Positions 33,439 to 43,649 of a stretch of DNA of 60,000 nucleotides are shown here, piece after piece. The notes under the pieces were generated by a model that was not told where the DNA came from, did not search any database, and saw nothing but the letters and a program-made list of their open reading frames with translations. Each line of letters begins with the position of its first letter. Positions within the stretch are counted from its first letter, which is position 1. Source of the DNA: Takakia lepidozioides (Eukaryota; Streptophyta; Takakiopsida; Takakiales; Takakiaceae); the NCBI GenBank assembly GCA_030704615.1, contig CM060731.1:76800756-76860755 (forward strand). The letters run 5' to 3'. Position numbers and translations under genes: made by a program.

Positions 33439-33755
33439 ATTTTACGCTTCATCCAAGTGTAGCAAGGTTACCGATTTTACATCCGGAGATAGAGGGGTTA
33501 TCGCTTTGTACCAACCAATCGAAGCATATAATATCAACAGATCTTAATTATGTTGTTTTACGCTTCATCCAAGTGTAGCAAGGTTACCGATTTTACATCC
33601 GGAGGTAGAGGGGTTATCGCTTTGTACCAACCTACAATATCAACAGATCTTAATTATGTTGTTTTACGCTTCATCCAAGTGTAGCAAGGTTACCGATTTT
33701 ACGTCCGGAGATAGAGGGGTTATCGATTTGTACCAACCAATCAAAGCCCGTTTTT
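33439..33755. repeat. Three-copy tandem repeat near the right end of the Crypton-like element
   Basis: Units start TTTTACGCTTCATCCAAGTG at 33439, 33557 and 33662, so the periods are 118 and 105 bases (unit 2 lacks about 13 bases). Each contains TAGCAAGGTTACCGATTTTAC, GAGGGGTTATCG and TTTGTACCAACC. Identity is high. Subterminal position suggests recombinase or host-factor binding sites, but this is inference. Confidence 0.9.
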
Positions 33756-33856
33756 CTACCTTGTCAGTAATGTGGTCACGGATTACCCTATGTATCCAGT
33801 GTGCTCTGATCCAATGGAAGAGAGCCACGTCATCGAGATGCTTCAAACAGCCAGTT

Positions 33857-35335
33857 ATGGCATTGGTGGCCATGGACATGCCGAAATGAAACTAACACCG
33901 TTTTCTGCGGCAGGAGACATAATACTCGATGGACTTAAAAACTTCCGCGATTCTCATTGGAACTAACCTTCAACTATCACATCTTGAACAAGGAGAGCGG
34001 CAGGCTGTAAAGGAGTTATCGAAATAGTGTGAGCTTCCAGCTGCCCTTGGACAAAATATACCTTGCACAGTGTGTGGCTCAAAGAACTCATATGGCAAGG
34101 AAAGCAATTCCCATAGTGCACCTCCATCTCTCTCATTCGCCTTTGTTCTCAAAACCCATTTACACTCTGTCCTTCTGCAGACCTGCACTTCAATTTGGAA
34201 CCAGACAAGGGGCGAGTAGCCATGTGCAATTGAGGGTGCTGCATCGAGGTGGACAGCCAGCTTCATACATTTGTTGTAGAGGATGAATTGCATCCTCAAA
34301 TTAAGGAAATCCATGCTGAGTCGACGAGATTGTCCAGGCAGACGAGGAAGGTTGGGTATGTGCCTGACCAGCGCTTTGTCTTGCTCGATGTGGAGGAGAC
34401 GAAGGAGGTTTCTCTGCCACCATAGTGAGAAGCATTTGGACTCATCAGCAGGCCACCTGGGTATCTCAGCCCTGACAACCCAGCCATTATGTACCCCTTC
34501 ATTGTTGAATGATGCGTGCCAGTGTGCGGTGACTAGTCAGGCTTTTCTCTTCATGCTTGAAAACCTATGCTCTCAGTTGCTCATCTACTACGACCACCTA
34601 TTCTTATGATGTTTTTGTATCTGGACCCTACAAATTTCAGATATAAGATATACCCGCCCAAATCGATGACCTGGAGCCTAGACGCACTAAGATCTGGTAG
34701 CATTCAGGTATTTCAAACTGCAAAGCAAGCTGTCTGTCTTCTGTGTCGACCTAAGGGCCTGCGGTCTGCCACAAGACTAAAAAAAGCAAGATTGCAAGAG
34801 CTAGGGCAACCCGGACAATGGTGGAGATACGAAAGGAAGAGGCCAAAGTGTAGTGCTGAAGTAACATCCAAACACTTTTGTAAGCCTTTTCATGGAAAGC
34901 ATGCACCTCCGCCATGGGGGTGTCTACTCCAATGCCTTGAGTGCATGATTAGTTGTTTGTGTTGGCCAGGCTTGAATAGATGTTGCTTCAAGAATTTGAG
35001 TTACACATCTTCTTTGCCGCAGTGAAGGCCTAAGCATGATCACACACACATGATAGACCAAAAATGTAGCAAGTAAAAAGTGGACGGCAGAACAAGGGAG
35101 ATAGCAATGGTACTACATATAATATCTCTATGGTTTCCCTTAGTTATGCCGGCTTTGGCTGGAGTCTTTCTCTCTCTCTCTCTCTCCATGCTTCACGTGA
35201 AGAGCTAATAAGACAATGTCCTCAAAGGATCCCAACTTGGGAACAAAACATATCCATGACATCAGGGAGGATGGTATCAAGTGTTGGACAGTATGACTAA
35301 ACAAGATGTAGTTTCATAGAATGATGCTAGGGTAA
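33857..35335. repeat. PPR gene 2 start region and 5' flank, copy 2
   Basis: This matches 21434-23124 with few indels. It includes the PPR start (minus strand MSMATNA at 33857-33880), the DYW-tail relic and the PPR-repeat relic up to GATGCTAG at 35330. It lacks the LINE fragment seen in copy 1. The PPR coding part continues leftward only after the two insertions, at 30136-30172 and 25188-25482. Confidence 0.88.
34238..34495 (+). pseudogene. Relic of a PPR E2/DYW tail (copy 2)
   Basis: This is the best-preserved of the three copies. One frame reads VDSQLHTFVVEDELHPQ, IKEIHAESTRLSRQTRK, VGYVPDQRFVLLDVEETKE before frame loss at the CHHSEK position. The order equals E2 to early DYW of the intact PPR proteins. 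It is plus strand, opposite to the PPR gene 2 start region next to it. Confidence 0.78.
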
Positions 35336-36270
35336 GTTGACCTATGACTGAACAGGCGTCTATGACCGAACACCCCATTAACGCTTCTGTTAGTACCTAT
35401 GACCATGCAGTGCTGGTCCCAAGACTCTCCATTTTTGTCACTTGGCAAACATGGTTGTGGCTTGAGGTGAAGAAGATCAAGGTAGTTTGCCTTGGTATCT
35501 CATAGAAGTCATGGATGCTTGAGGAGAGCAAGCATGAAGCTCAAGAAAGCCCAAACCCTAGCTTGGAATGCACAAACCCTAGCATGAGATGCACATGAAA
35601 CCCTAGGTTCATGGGAACAGTCACCAAAGTGTGGGAATGGTCACTATAGGCTGGGAACATAATGACATATAAAGACAATATAGGGCTTTTGGAGGATTTT
35701 CAAGGGCCTTTTGGAGGATTGTTTGGGGGATCTTTGGGGTCTTTTGAGGAGTTTTTGGAAGACACTATGAGGAGCTTTTGTAAGGCGTTTTGAAGAGCTC
35801 TTGAAGAGGTAAGATGACTGTTTGGAGGACTATTTGCGGTCCTTGAAGGCCAAGTTTTGGCAAGTTTTTGGAGCCTTTGGAAGGCTATGTGGAGGACCAT
35901 TTGGGGTCTTTGAAGGCCAATATTTGGCAAGTTTTTAGAGCCTTTGGAAGGCTATTTGGAGGGCTGTTTGGGGTCCTTGGAGGCCGATATTTGACGAGCA
36001 TGAGGAGTCTTTGGCGACTTGTTGAAGGAATATTTGGGGTCCTTGAGGGCCAAGATTTGACAAGCTCTTGGGGCCTTGGTGTACTGTTTGGAGTGTCGTT
36101 GTGCAAGCTTTGGGAGCCTTAGTGATGGGGCTACTTTTGCACCCGGCCTCTTGATCTTTCGACTTCAGATATTGGGACTTGTATGATTGAAGATCAAACG
36201 ATAATCTTATTGGGTGGATACTTGTCAGCTATTCGGTGTTAGAGGGACCTAATCACCAGCTAGGGGGGCG
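35336..36270. other. Spacer with minisatellite, left flank of the gypsy nest
   Basis: No gene was recognised. The first 350 bases are unique-looking (TGACCTATGACTGAACAG and so on) and contain phrases ending AACCCTAGCTTGGAATG and AACCCTAGCATGAGATG. From about 35700 a 67-base-period minisatellite takes over. Confidence 0.5.
35700..36120. repeat. Minisatellite, period about 67 bp
   Basis: The marker GGTCCTTGAAGGCC (with variants) recurs at 35838, 35905, 35972 and 36038, a spacing of 67, 67 and 66 bases. More diverged units extend on both sides, about six in all. The unit contains GGCAAGTTTTTGGAGCC, TTTGGAAGGCTATTTGGAGG. It is strongly G/T-skewed on the plus strand. Minus-strand frames here are artefacts of the repeat. 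Confidence 0.88.
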
Positions 36271-36355
36271 ATTGTGGCATAGCTCTAGGATTGTATGCTT
36301 AGGATGTGTGATGGACAACGATGTATGTTGTGGCACGATGCTTAGGTGCACGACA
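36271..36355. repeat. 85-bp direct repeat, left copy (flanks the gypsy nest)
   Basis: ATTGTGGCATAGCT, then GGATTGTATGCTTAGGATG through GGTGCACGACA, repeats at 50012-50098 with a one- to three-base difference. The left copy ends about 20 bases before the outer gypsy LTR. The right copy lies about 205 bases beyond the other LTR, directly against the truncated F-box copy. Confidence 0.92.
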
Positions 36356-36376
36356 GCTGTCATGGTTTTAGTCAAC

Positions 36377-37166
36377 TGTCAAGGACGGGAACATGACTGA
36401 ACACAAACAAGAGATCAGACTAGAGTTACAAGACTAGACAAGAGGTCAAGGTCGGCGTGGCCGTATGCACGATGAGTAAATAAGAATCAAGACGATCTTT
36501 ATAACAATGAACAAGAGTACAAGATATTGGAACACGACTTGAATACTTGAATGCTGGAAACTGGACTGGAGTACCAGATATTGGAAACTGGGCTAGAGTA
36601 CTGGGAGCTGGACTGAGTACTGGGAACTGGAAACAAGAGTAGCTTGAACTGGTGTTTGGCGAGACTGAAGAGTGTCTAGTCTCGCCTCCTATATATACTG
36701 ACTACTAAGAAGCTTCCCTAAGAAGCTTCCCCTATGGAGGTTGCTTGCTGGAGAAGTTTCCACGATTAAACAAAGGTTTCTTGATGAAGAAGCTTCCTTA
36801 AACAAATGAGGTATCTTGATGGAGAAGTTTCCTCCAAAGGAAGCTTCTTGAGCAGTTTCCCAAGTTACTCTTGGTAATTTGGTAAACTCCCGGTAACTTG
36901 GTAAGTAATGGTAAATCATGGTAGATCATGATAAATTACGGTAAGTCATGGTAACTTCTGATAACATGGTAACTTGATAACTTCTGGTATTTACTCCTGA
37001 TAAATTCCTCTGGGCTACGTCCGTGACATCATCCGGTAAGTAATGGTAAATCATGGTAGATCATGATAAATTACGGTAAGTCATGGTAACTTCTGATAAC
37101 ATGGTAACTTGATAACTTCTGGTATTTACTCCTGGTAAATTCCTCTGGGCTATGTCCGTGACATCA
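36377..37166 (-). repeat. 3' LTR of the outer gypsy element, with internal 135-bp tandem duplication
   Basis: It matches 49197-49807 end to end. It is longer because of a 135-base tandem duplication (units starting GGTAAGTAATGG at 36900 and 37035) and about 33 extra bases near 36810-36850. On the minus strand the LTR begins TGATGTCACGG. Runs of GGTAA(A/C/G)T and GAAGCTTCC give it a repetitive character. Confidence 0.88.
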
Positions 37167-37177
37167 CCCCCTCCTCT
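37167..37177 (-). promoter_or_regulatory. Polypurine tract of the outer gypsy element
   Basis: The minus-strand reading AGAGGAGGGGG lies directly before the LTR start TGATGTCACGG, the normal position of the plus-strand primer for reverse transcription. Confidence 0.75.
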
Positions 37178-37408
37178 AACGCCAAGTTCCTCGAGGAGTG
37201 GTAAAATCTTGGACTTGCTTAGAGTTGGAGAAAATCCAAAATCCGGCGAATGATACTTGCCAAGTATTCGGCTCTTCGTTCTTGACTCAAATGATTTATA
37301 GGTCCCTGCAACCATTGATAATATCCAACACATTCAACTGGGACCACGCAGTAATTTGAGCATTCTGATTTTTTAAGTTGTCTTCAAATATGATTTCGTT
37401 GTCTTCTG
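37178..37408 (-). pseudogene. 3' end of the outer gypsy internal region
   Basis: This is the short segment of the outer element between the inserted element and its polypurine tract. It continues the tail of the pol frame (for example KILPLLEELGVRGGG at the end). It is separated from 44379 onward by the inner element. Confidence 0.6.
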
Positions 37409-38136
37409 TGTCGCGGCCCTTTGCCTTGAGGGCAGGGGGTCGGGACACATGAGGGGCTGCCCCTGTGGTGGGGGCAGCGGCAGCGATAGGTATGGGGGGC
37501 TGAAGCACCCTTGAGTGCCCAAGGCACTCAAGGAGGCGGAGGCGCTCACTAGGTGGAGCCCCGCACACCGGGTTGCGGTGGGGGTGGCTCCACAAGGGGT
37601 GGTGGTAGCTTAGCGGGACTTAGTGGGGGTGGCATAGGACTCACCATGGGGGCGGAGACCTCGTGGTGGGAGGCGTGGGGAGTCTTGGGACTCATCACGG
37701 TCCATAGGGATCGTGGTGAGTGGGCCAAGACTCACCGCGACTCATCACCGGGAGTCGAGGGTTTTCGTGGTGGTTCGCCATAAAATGGCATGGTTGGTTG
37801 TGAAACCCCCGCGGACAGCTACAGAAGTATATATAACGGGAGTAGTGACCCCGAGAACGGTGCAAGCCTGTTGGTGACCAAAAACTAGTGAGTAAGCGAG
37901 CGAGCCGGAAAGCGACCAAAGAGTGGGGAGCTGTTCCAGACTGCCATCTACTAAAGGGAATTCCACTAGGCCCAAATAGGTGGAGGGTTTAGTGGGAGAG
38001 GGAAGGGGGACCGTTATGTCCCGGTGAGCAGCCGAAGCTCCAAGTTGGCCCGGCGGCCAGGTTGGGAGTCAGGCGCGCGCATCAAAGCGAGTAACTATGA
38101 CTTGAAGGGGAGCTTACCGAAGTGAGGTGCACGACA
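37409..38136 (+). repeat. 5' LTR of the inner gypsy element
   Basis: It begins TGTCGCGGCCC and ends GTGCACGACA. It is G-rich and carries a TATA motif near 37829. It pairs with 43650-44378. Confidence 0.95.
37827..37836 (+). promoter_or_regulatory. TATA-like element in the 5' LTR
   Basis: AGTATATATAAC lies in the 3' third of the LTR, followed about 25-30 bases later by a G/A-rich stretch. The 3' LTR has AGTATATATAAG at the same place. This is the likely core promoter for element transcription. Confidence 0.6.
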
Positions 38137-38138
38137 CT

Positions 38139-38150
38139 TGGTATCAGAGC
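38139..38150 (+). promoter_or_regulatory. tRNA-iMet primer-binding site of the inner gypsy element
   Basis: TGGTATCAGAGC lies two bases after the 5' LTR. It is the standard plant retrotransposon primer-binding site complementary to the 3' end of initiator methionine tRNA. Confidence 0.92.
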
Positions 38151-38191
38151 TTAGAGTTCAGTACGTGATCGTCCTTGGGATTGGCCTCATC

Positions 38192-41100
38192 ATGGGGTCG
38201 GGCAAGCCAAAGCGAAAGCGGAACGGCCCAAAAGATGATGATCCTGGTGAGCCCGATGGGGGCGACGTGTCACCGAAGCGGCCGTTTGAGGAAGCGACGC
38301 AGGTTTCTGAGAACGAGGCCGCTCAAGAGCGGTAGGAATCCGAGGAGTTGGAGCCCGAGGAATCCCTGAGAGCTCCGACAGACCAACAGATGCCTCCCAT
38401 GCCGGCAGCTTTTTGGAAAGGGTTGTTGGCGCAGTTTGGCGGGACGTTGAAATACGTGTTGAAGGCGGCTAATGCCACTTCCGCTAAGGCAAAGTTTAAG
38501 GTGAAGCCTAAGGAACCCGGCACCTTCGAGGGCGTCCAAAATCAGAAGGCACTCAACACCTGGCTCTTGGAGCTAGAGCAGTACTTCCGGGCGGCCAAGT
38601 TGAGTGACGAGGATCGGGTGGAAGTGGCTCCCACCTATTTGAGGGGCTATGCTCAACAATGGTGGCAGAAACGCCTTCACGACCGAGGTCCAAGCCCGGA
38701 AACCTTGAACTGGAGTGGGTTCAAGGAATTGATGAAGAGACAGTTTGTGCCCCTCAATGCGTCCTGGCTTGCCCGGGACAAGATGAGGAATTTGAAGCAA
38801 ATAGACGACATTCGGGGATATGTCCAGGCTTTCAATGTGCTTTTGCTCGAAGTCGCGGACATGGCAGAACCGGAAATGGTCTTCAACTTTGTGGCGGGAC
38901 TGGCCCCATGGGCCAGGCGGAAGTTGGAGGAGAAGCCACCTAAGACTTTGAACGAGGCAATTGAGAGGGCTGAATGTTTCTCAGATGTCCCTAGGGGTGA
39001 AAGACAAGGTCGTACGGAGTTGAACCACAAGAAGACTCGGCGGGAAGGTGACTCCTTCCGACCGGAAAAGAAGTGGGATAGGCCACGCGGCGACAATGGC
39101 ACGTGGAAATCAAAGGGAGGGCCTTCACACATCAAGGCGGCACCCGGTGCTTCGAAAGGAAAAGTGGGTGGAGCGGCCTATGGCGGACAGAAGGCGATCT
39201 TTGATGGAGTGTGTTTCAATTGCGGAGAGCCCGGGCACATGGCCAAGAAGTGCACGAAACCCCGACAATTGAACATGACTCGGGCAACCACGGAGTTGTC
39301 GGAAGATACCATCAGTCGCTTGGTAGAAGCGGTGGTCGCCAGAACTTGCAAGGTAGGCAAATATTCTTGTGAGTTGTATCAGGAAACTGGCGCATTGCGT
39401 AAAGGGAGTCACTTATTGTTCGTGGATGGGATAATATCCGGAACTAACGTGTCATTGTTGGTGGACACAGGAGCGTCGCACTCCTTCATGACACCGGCAA
39501 CGGCACAAAAGCTGGGACTCCCGACAACTGACGTAGGGGCCTCTATTGAGGTGCGTTCTGCCAAAGGAGAACCGCAATTGGCGACGAGGTTGGCGTTCGA
39601 TGTTCCTCTTCAACTGGGGAGTTGGGAGGGACGTGAAAACTTCACTGTCTGCGAGATCGATGGAGTGGATCTCATTTTGGGGATGACCTTTTTGAGCAGA
39701 TCCGGAGTGGTCATAGATGGCCGCAAGAGGGTAGTCACGTTGCCATGTTGGAATGGTGGCGAGGTCTTACGAGTTTCGGAAACGCCCAAACTCCTGGGAG
39801 GGCGAATAAACCTTATGTCAGCAAGGGAGTGGGCCGTGGAGGAGGCACACGAGCCCCAATTTTTGCTCTACATTAGAGAAGTGAAGGGAGAAGGCGATGG
39901 AGAGCCGAGCCCAGATTGGATCAAGGGGATTTTGGAGAAATACCATGATGTGATGCCGGAGGATTTGCCAAGCGGCTTGCCACCGCGAAGAGGAGTTGAC
40001 CACAAGATTGAGGTGATACCGGGATCGGAACCGCCTGCCAAGGCGCCCTACCGGTTGAGCCACAGAGAGTTGGTCGAGCTGAAGACTCAGCTCAAGGATC
40101 TAATGTGAAAGGGGTACATCCGGCCGAGTAAGTCACCTTACGGAGCCCCGGTGCTATTTGCAGACAAGAAGGATGGGACGCTGCGGATGTGTGTCGATTA
40201 CAGGGCTTTGAATAAGGTGACTATAAAAAACCGGTACCCTTTGCCAAGGATCGACGACCTCTTCGATCGATTGGCAGGAGCGAAGTATTTCAGCCGGATC
40301 GACTTGCGCTCCGGCTATCATCAAATTCGGGTGGCGGAAGGAGATGAGGAGAAGACCGCGTGCAGGACAAGGTATGGTTCATATGAGTTCTTGGTGATGC
40401 CTTTTGGGCTCACCAATGCACCAGCGACATTTAGCACGCTGATGAACAGCCTTTCCCAGGAGTGGTTGGATGACTTTGTGATCGTGTACATCGACGACAT
40501 CTTGGTGTATTCGAAAACAAAGAGAGCACCTGGAGCACCTCAAAGGGTGTTTCAGAAATTGCGGGAAGGGAAGCTGTATGCCAAAGCTTCAAAGTGCGAA
40601 TTCGGGGTCACAAAAGTGGAGTTCCTGGGGCATGTGATTACACAGGATGGGATCAGAATGGATGACAGGAAGGTGAGGGCAATTTTGGACTGGGAGCCTC
40701 CGACTTCGGTCCCGGGAGTGCGATCCTTCCTAGGACTCGCCTCCTATTACCGGAAGTATGTGAGAAATTTCGCCAAAATCACGGGGCCGCTGTCAGACCT
40801 TCTGTGTAAATCTAAAGTTTGGGCATGGAACACCTTTTGTGGCCAAGCTTTTGCTGAATTGAAGCAGCGGATGGCGGAAGCTCCAGTCTTGAAAATCCCG
40901 GAGTTCGATCGTCCGTTCGAGATACATACAGATGCGTCGGACTTCGCGATTGGGGGTGTACTGATGCAAGATGGACGTCCAGTGGCTTACGAAAGTAAAA
41001 AACTGAATGAAGTGGAGCGACGGTGGCCGACGCACGAGAAAGAGATGAAGGCGGTGGTGCACTATCTTGAGCTTTGGCGCCACTATGTTGGTTCCAACCC

Positions 41101-42749
41101 AGTGAAGGTGTTCACGGACAATGTCACGGTGAAGTATTTTGCCACGCAGCCCAAGTTGTCCCCAAAACAACTTAGGTGGCAAGATATTTGGCGGTGTTCG
41201 ACGTGGATATCCAGTACAAACCGGGACGAGACAACGTGGTGGCCGATGCTTTAAGTAGAAAGCAGCAGCTCTTGTTGGTGTACAAGGGCGAGACGACACT
41301 CCAAAGGAAGATCCGGAAGGCTTGCCGGAAGGATGAGCTGGCGAAGTCCGTGATGCAGGACTTGAGGATGGGGGTTAAATCGCAGTTCCACTTGCAAAAT
41401 GGACTGCTCCGGTATAAGCAAAAGCGTCTCTACGTGCCGAAGGGAGGGATCAGAGATAGCCTCTTGAGAGAATGCCATGATAGCCCGCTTGCGGGCCACG
41501 GCAGAGCCAAGCGCACTGCGACACTCTTAAAGAAAGAGTATTTCTGGCCCAAACTGAAGGAGGAGGCAGAGGAGTATGTCAAGACATGCACCACATGCCA
41601 ACAAAACCGGAGCGAGTACAAAAAGCAAGCGGGGCTGTTACAACCCTTGCCGATTCCAGAGGGGACTTGGGAAAGCGTCTCGATGGATTTCATGACTGCT
41701 ATGCCGCTGTCAAAAGAATTCGATGCAATCATGGTGGTGGTGGATAGGTTCAGTAAAATGGGTCATTTCATTCCCACCAAGGAGACGGCAACGGTGCAGG
41801 AAACAGGGCGACTTTACTTCGCCCACGTCTTAAAAATCATGGAGTCCCGAAGGATATTGTCTCGGACCGCGATCCAAAGTTTACGAGTAAATTTTGGAGG
41901 GCACTTTGGAAGAAGATGGGGATGAGGCTGAAGATGAGCACCGCCTTCCGACCTACGACCGACGGCCAAACAGAAAGAGTGAATTCCGAAGTGAAGCAAA
42001 TCTTGCGGAATTACGTGTCGGCAGACCAAACAGACTGGGTGGAACACTTAGACGCGGCAGAGTTCTGTTATAATAACACAGAACACTCCGCAACGGGAGT
42101 TTCCCCTTTCGTATTGATCTATGGAAAAGCACCTCTGGTGCCGACAAGTTGGGCCGCCCATGACGTTGAGGAACCGGCAGTAGCGGCGGTACTGGAAGAA
42201 CGCGAGCGTTTGTTGAAGCTCGCAAAGTACAACATTGCCAAAGCTAGGAAACGGTATGAAAGGCAGGCGAATCGGAAGCGGAGGGAAGTGAAGTTTGAGG
42301 CAGGCACAGAGGTCTGGTTGAACATCAAGAATTTCCGACTACCTCCGGAAATGAGTCCGAAGTTCGTACCTCCGTATGCGGGACCCTTTCGCATTCGGAA
42401 GGTTATGAATGAGGATGTGTATGAATTGGAGCTGCCGGCAAACAGCAAGGTGCACCCAGTATTCCATGTCTCCCTTTTGAAGCCTTACTTCAAAGATGAA
42501 GCGTGTCCGAATCGGCATCAAGTGTTGCGTCCGCCACCTATGCTGTTGGATCATGAAAATGAACCTGAGTACGAGGTGGAGGCAATATTTAAGTCGAGGA
42601 GGTTCATGAACCGAGAAACGGAGTATCTCGTCAAATGGAAAGGCTATCATCATGTGGAGGCATCTTGGGTGCGTGCCTCAGAAATGGGAAACGCATCCGA
42701 GGCGGTTGCAGCTTTCGAAGGGCGACCTCAAAAGCGGAAGAAGCGTTGA
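38192..42749 (+). pseudogene. Gag-pol polyprotein of the inner gypsy element (four lesions)
   Basis: From MGSGKPKRKRNG the order is gag with the CCHC knuckle CFNCGEPGHMAKKC (about 39210), protease (LLVDTGASHSFM, about 39450), reverse transcriptase ([16 protein letters not shown], then [21 protein letters not shown]), RNase H ([16 protein letters not shown]) and integrase (zinc-binding HDSPLAGHGRAKRT...CTTCQQNR, then SMDFMTAMP). The C-terminus is a chromodomain (YEVEAIFKSRRF...EYLVKWKGYHH.EASW) and a basic tail. Lesions: TAG at 38333-38335, TGA at 40106-40108 between PR and RT, a frame change near 41182 in late RNase H, and one near 41836 in an A run of integrase. Family role: replication and integration, with the chromodomain thought to steer insertion to heterochromatin. 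The mature start could also be the upstream in-frame codon at 38138. Confidence 0.93.
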
Positions 42750-43649
42750 TGGGGACATCAACCTTGGAGCGTGGGGAGGAAATGCATGCTTAGCCGGCTT
42801 AGCTAGCTTAGGAATCCGATTGCAAAAACTTGTATTGTACAAAACGTGCTATAAGTGAAATGGCTTCCAAATGTTGTGCGTCCTATTTTGTTTGGAATGG
42901 TGATGCATGGTATGGTTGGCTAGTGTGTAGAATGCATGCTAGCTTATAAAAGTGGGAGAGGTAAATTGGGTTAATCGTGTGTTTGCGTAGTGCCGAAATC
43001 GGGTGACCCCCATCCAAGGGGCAAAGAAACTTGCGCCTTCTTTGGGAGTTCACGTGCTAGTGCGCACCTGGCGCGTGCACGTACTATAACTGCGCTACCG
43101 AGGGGGTTGCCTTGTAGTGCGGGCTAACGCGGAAGCTACGTGCTTCCGTTCACGTACTATAATCGTGTAGCCTCGGGACGAAGTCGTAGTGCGGCTTCGG
43201 CGTGTTCCCGTACCTCAGGCCAGCATTCCAAGGCGACCCAATTGTAGTGATTGGGGCGCACAGTTGGTTCAAGGTTATCTTCCTAGTCAAAGAGGGTTCC
43301 AGTGAACCCTTGCTCAAGGTGATGCCAAAAGCGGCATCATGAGCGGTCGCAAGCAATGTTGTTGCAGTAAGGCGATTCGATCCTCGGGGAGGATCGTTCT
43401 TGGCCTTGAAGTAGGCCAAGAAGAGTGCACTGGGAGGAGCTGGAGAGGCTCCACCCTTGGCCGGGACTTGGAGGAAGTCGGCCGAACTAGCTAGTGGAGA
43501 GTAGAGTCAAGTGTGGGGTTTGGTTCTTTGCCATGGGACGCCATGGTACGGAAACAAACTCCTTGATGTGGGACGCCACAACTTGGATGTTCGTTTCTAC
43601 AAAATGGACAAGTCGATGAGGACATCGACTCCCTGTTGGTAGGGGTGTG
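42750..43649 (+). other. Non-coding 3' internal region of the inner gypsy element
   Basis: This is a 900-base stretch between the polyprotein stop and the 3' LTR. It contains CACGTACTATAA and related short repeats (for example ACGTGCTAGTGCG, CGTGCACGTACTATAAC, TTCACGTACTATAATCG near 43050-43165). I see no second gene. An obvious polypurine tract before the 3' LTR is not present. Confidence 0.6.

Larger units (their letters stand above)
30173..33856 (+). mobile_element. Crypton-like tyrosine-recombinase DNA element (degenerate)
   Basis: The limits are set by comparison with PPR gene 2, whose sequence is interrupted between about 30172 and 33857. The left end has short palindromes (ACCGG..CCGGT near 30199-30218; AAATGACTGG at 30248 facing CCAGTCATTT at 30283). 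The right end has a three-copy tandem repeat (33439-33755). Inside is a broken tyrosine recombinase related to the Crypton/KIAA1958/ZMYM group, and a second Pro/Ser-rich frame. Family knowledge: Cryptons use a tyrosine recombinase and lack transposon-type inverted repeats or long target-site duplications. No clear target-site duplication is visible here. Calling it Crypton-like rather than a decayed host gene rests on the insertion evidence. Confidence 0.68.

Noticed and set aside
33439-33755. CRISPR-like regularly spaced repeats
   Set aside because: Units are directly adjacent tandem copies with no unique spacers, in a eukaryotic mobile-element context.
35700-36122. Open frames across the minisatellite on both strands
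   Set aside because: Explained by the 67-bp period lacking stops; amino-acid repeats mirror the DNA repeat.
38139-38150. Possible tRNA gene fragment
   Set aside because: Only the 12-base primer-binding complement is present, immediately after an LTR; no tRNA body.
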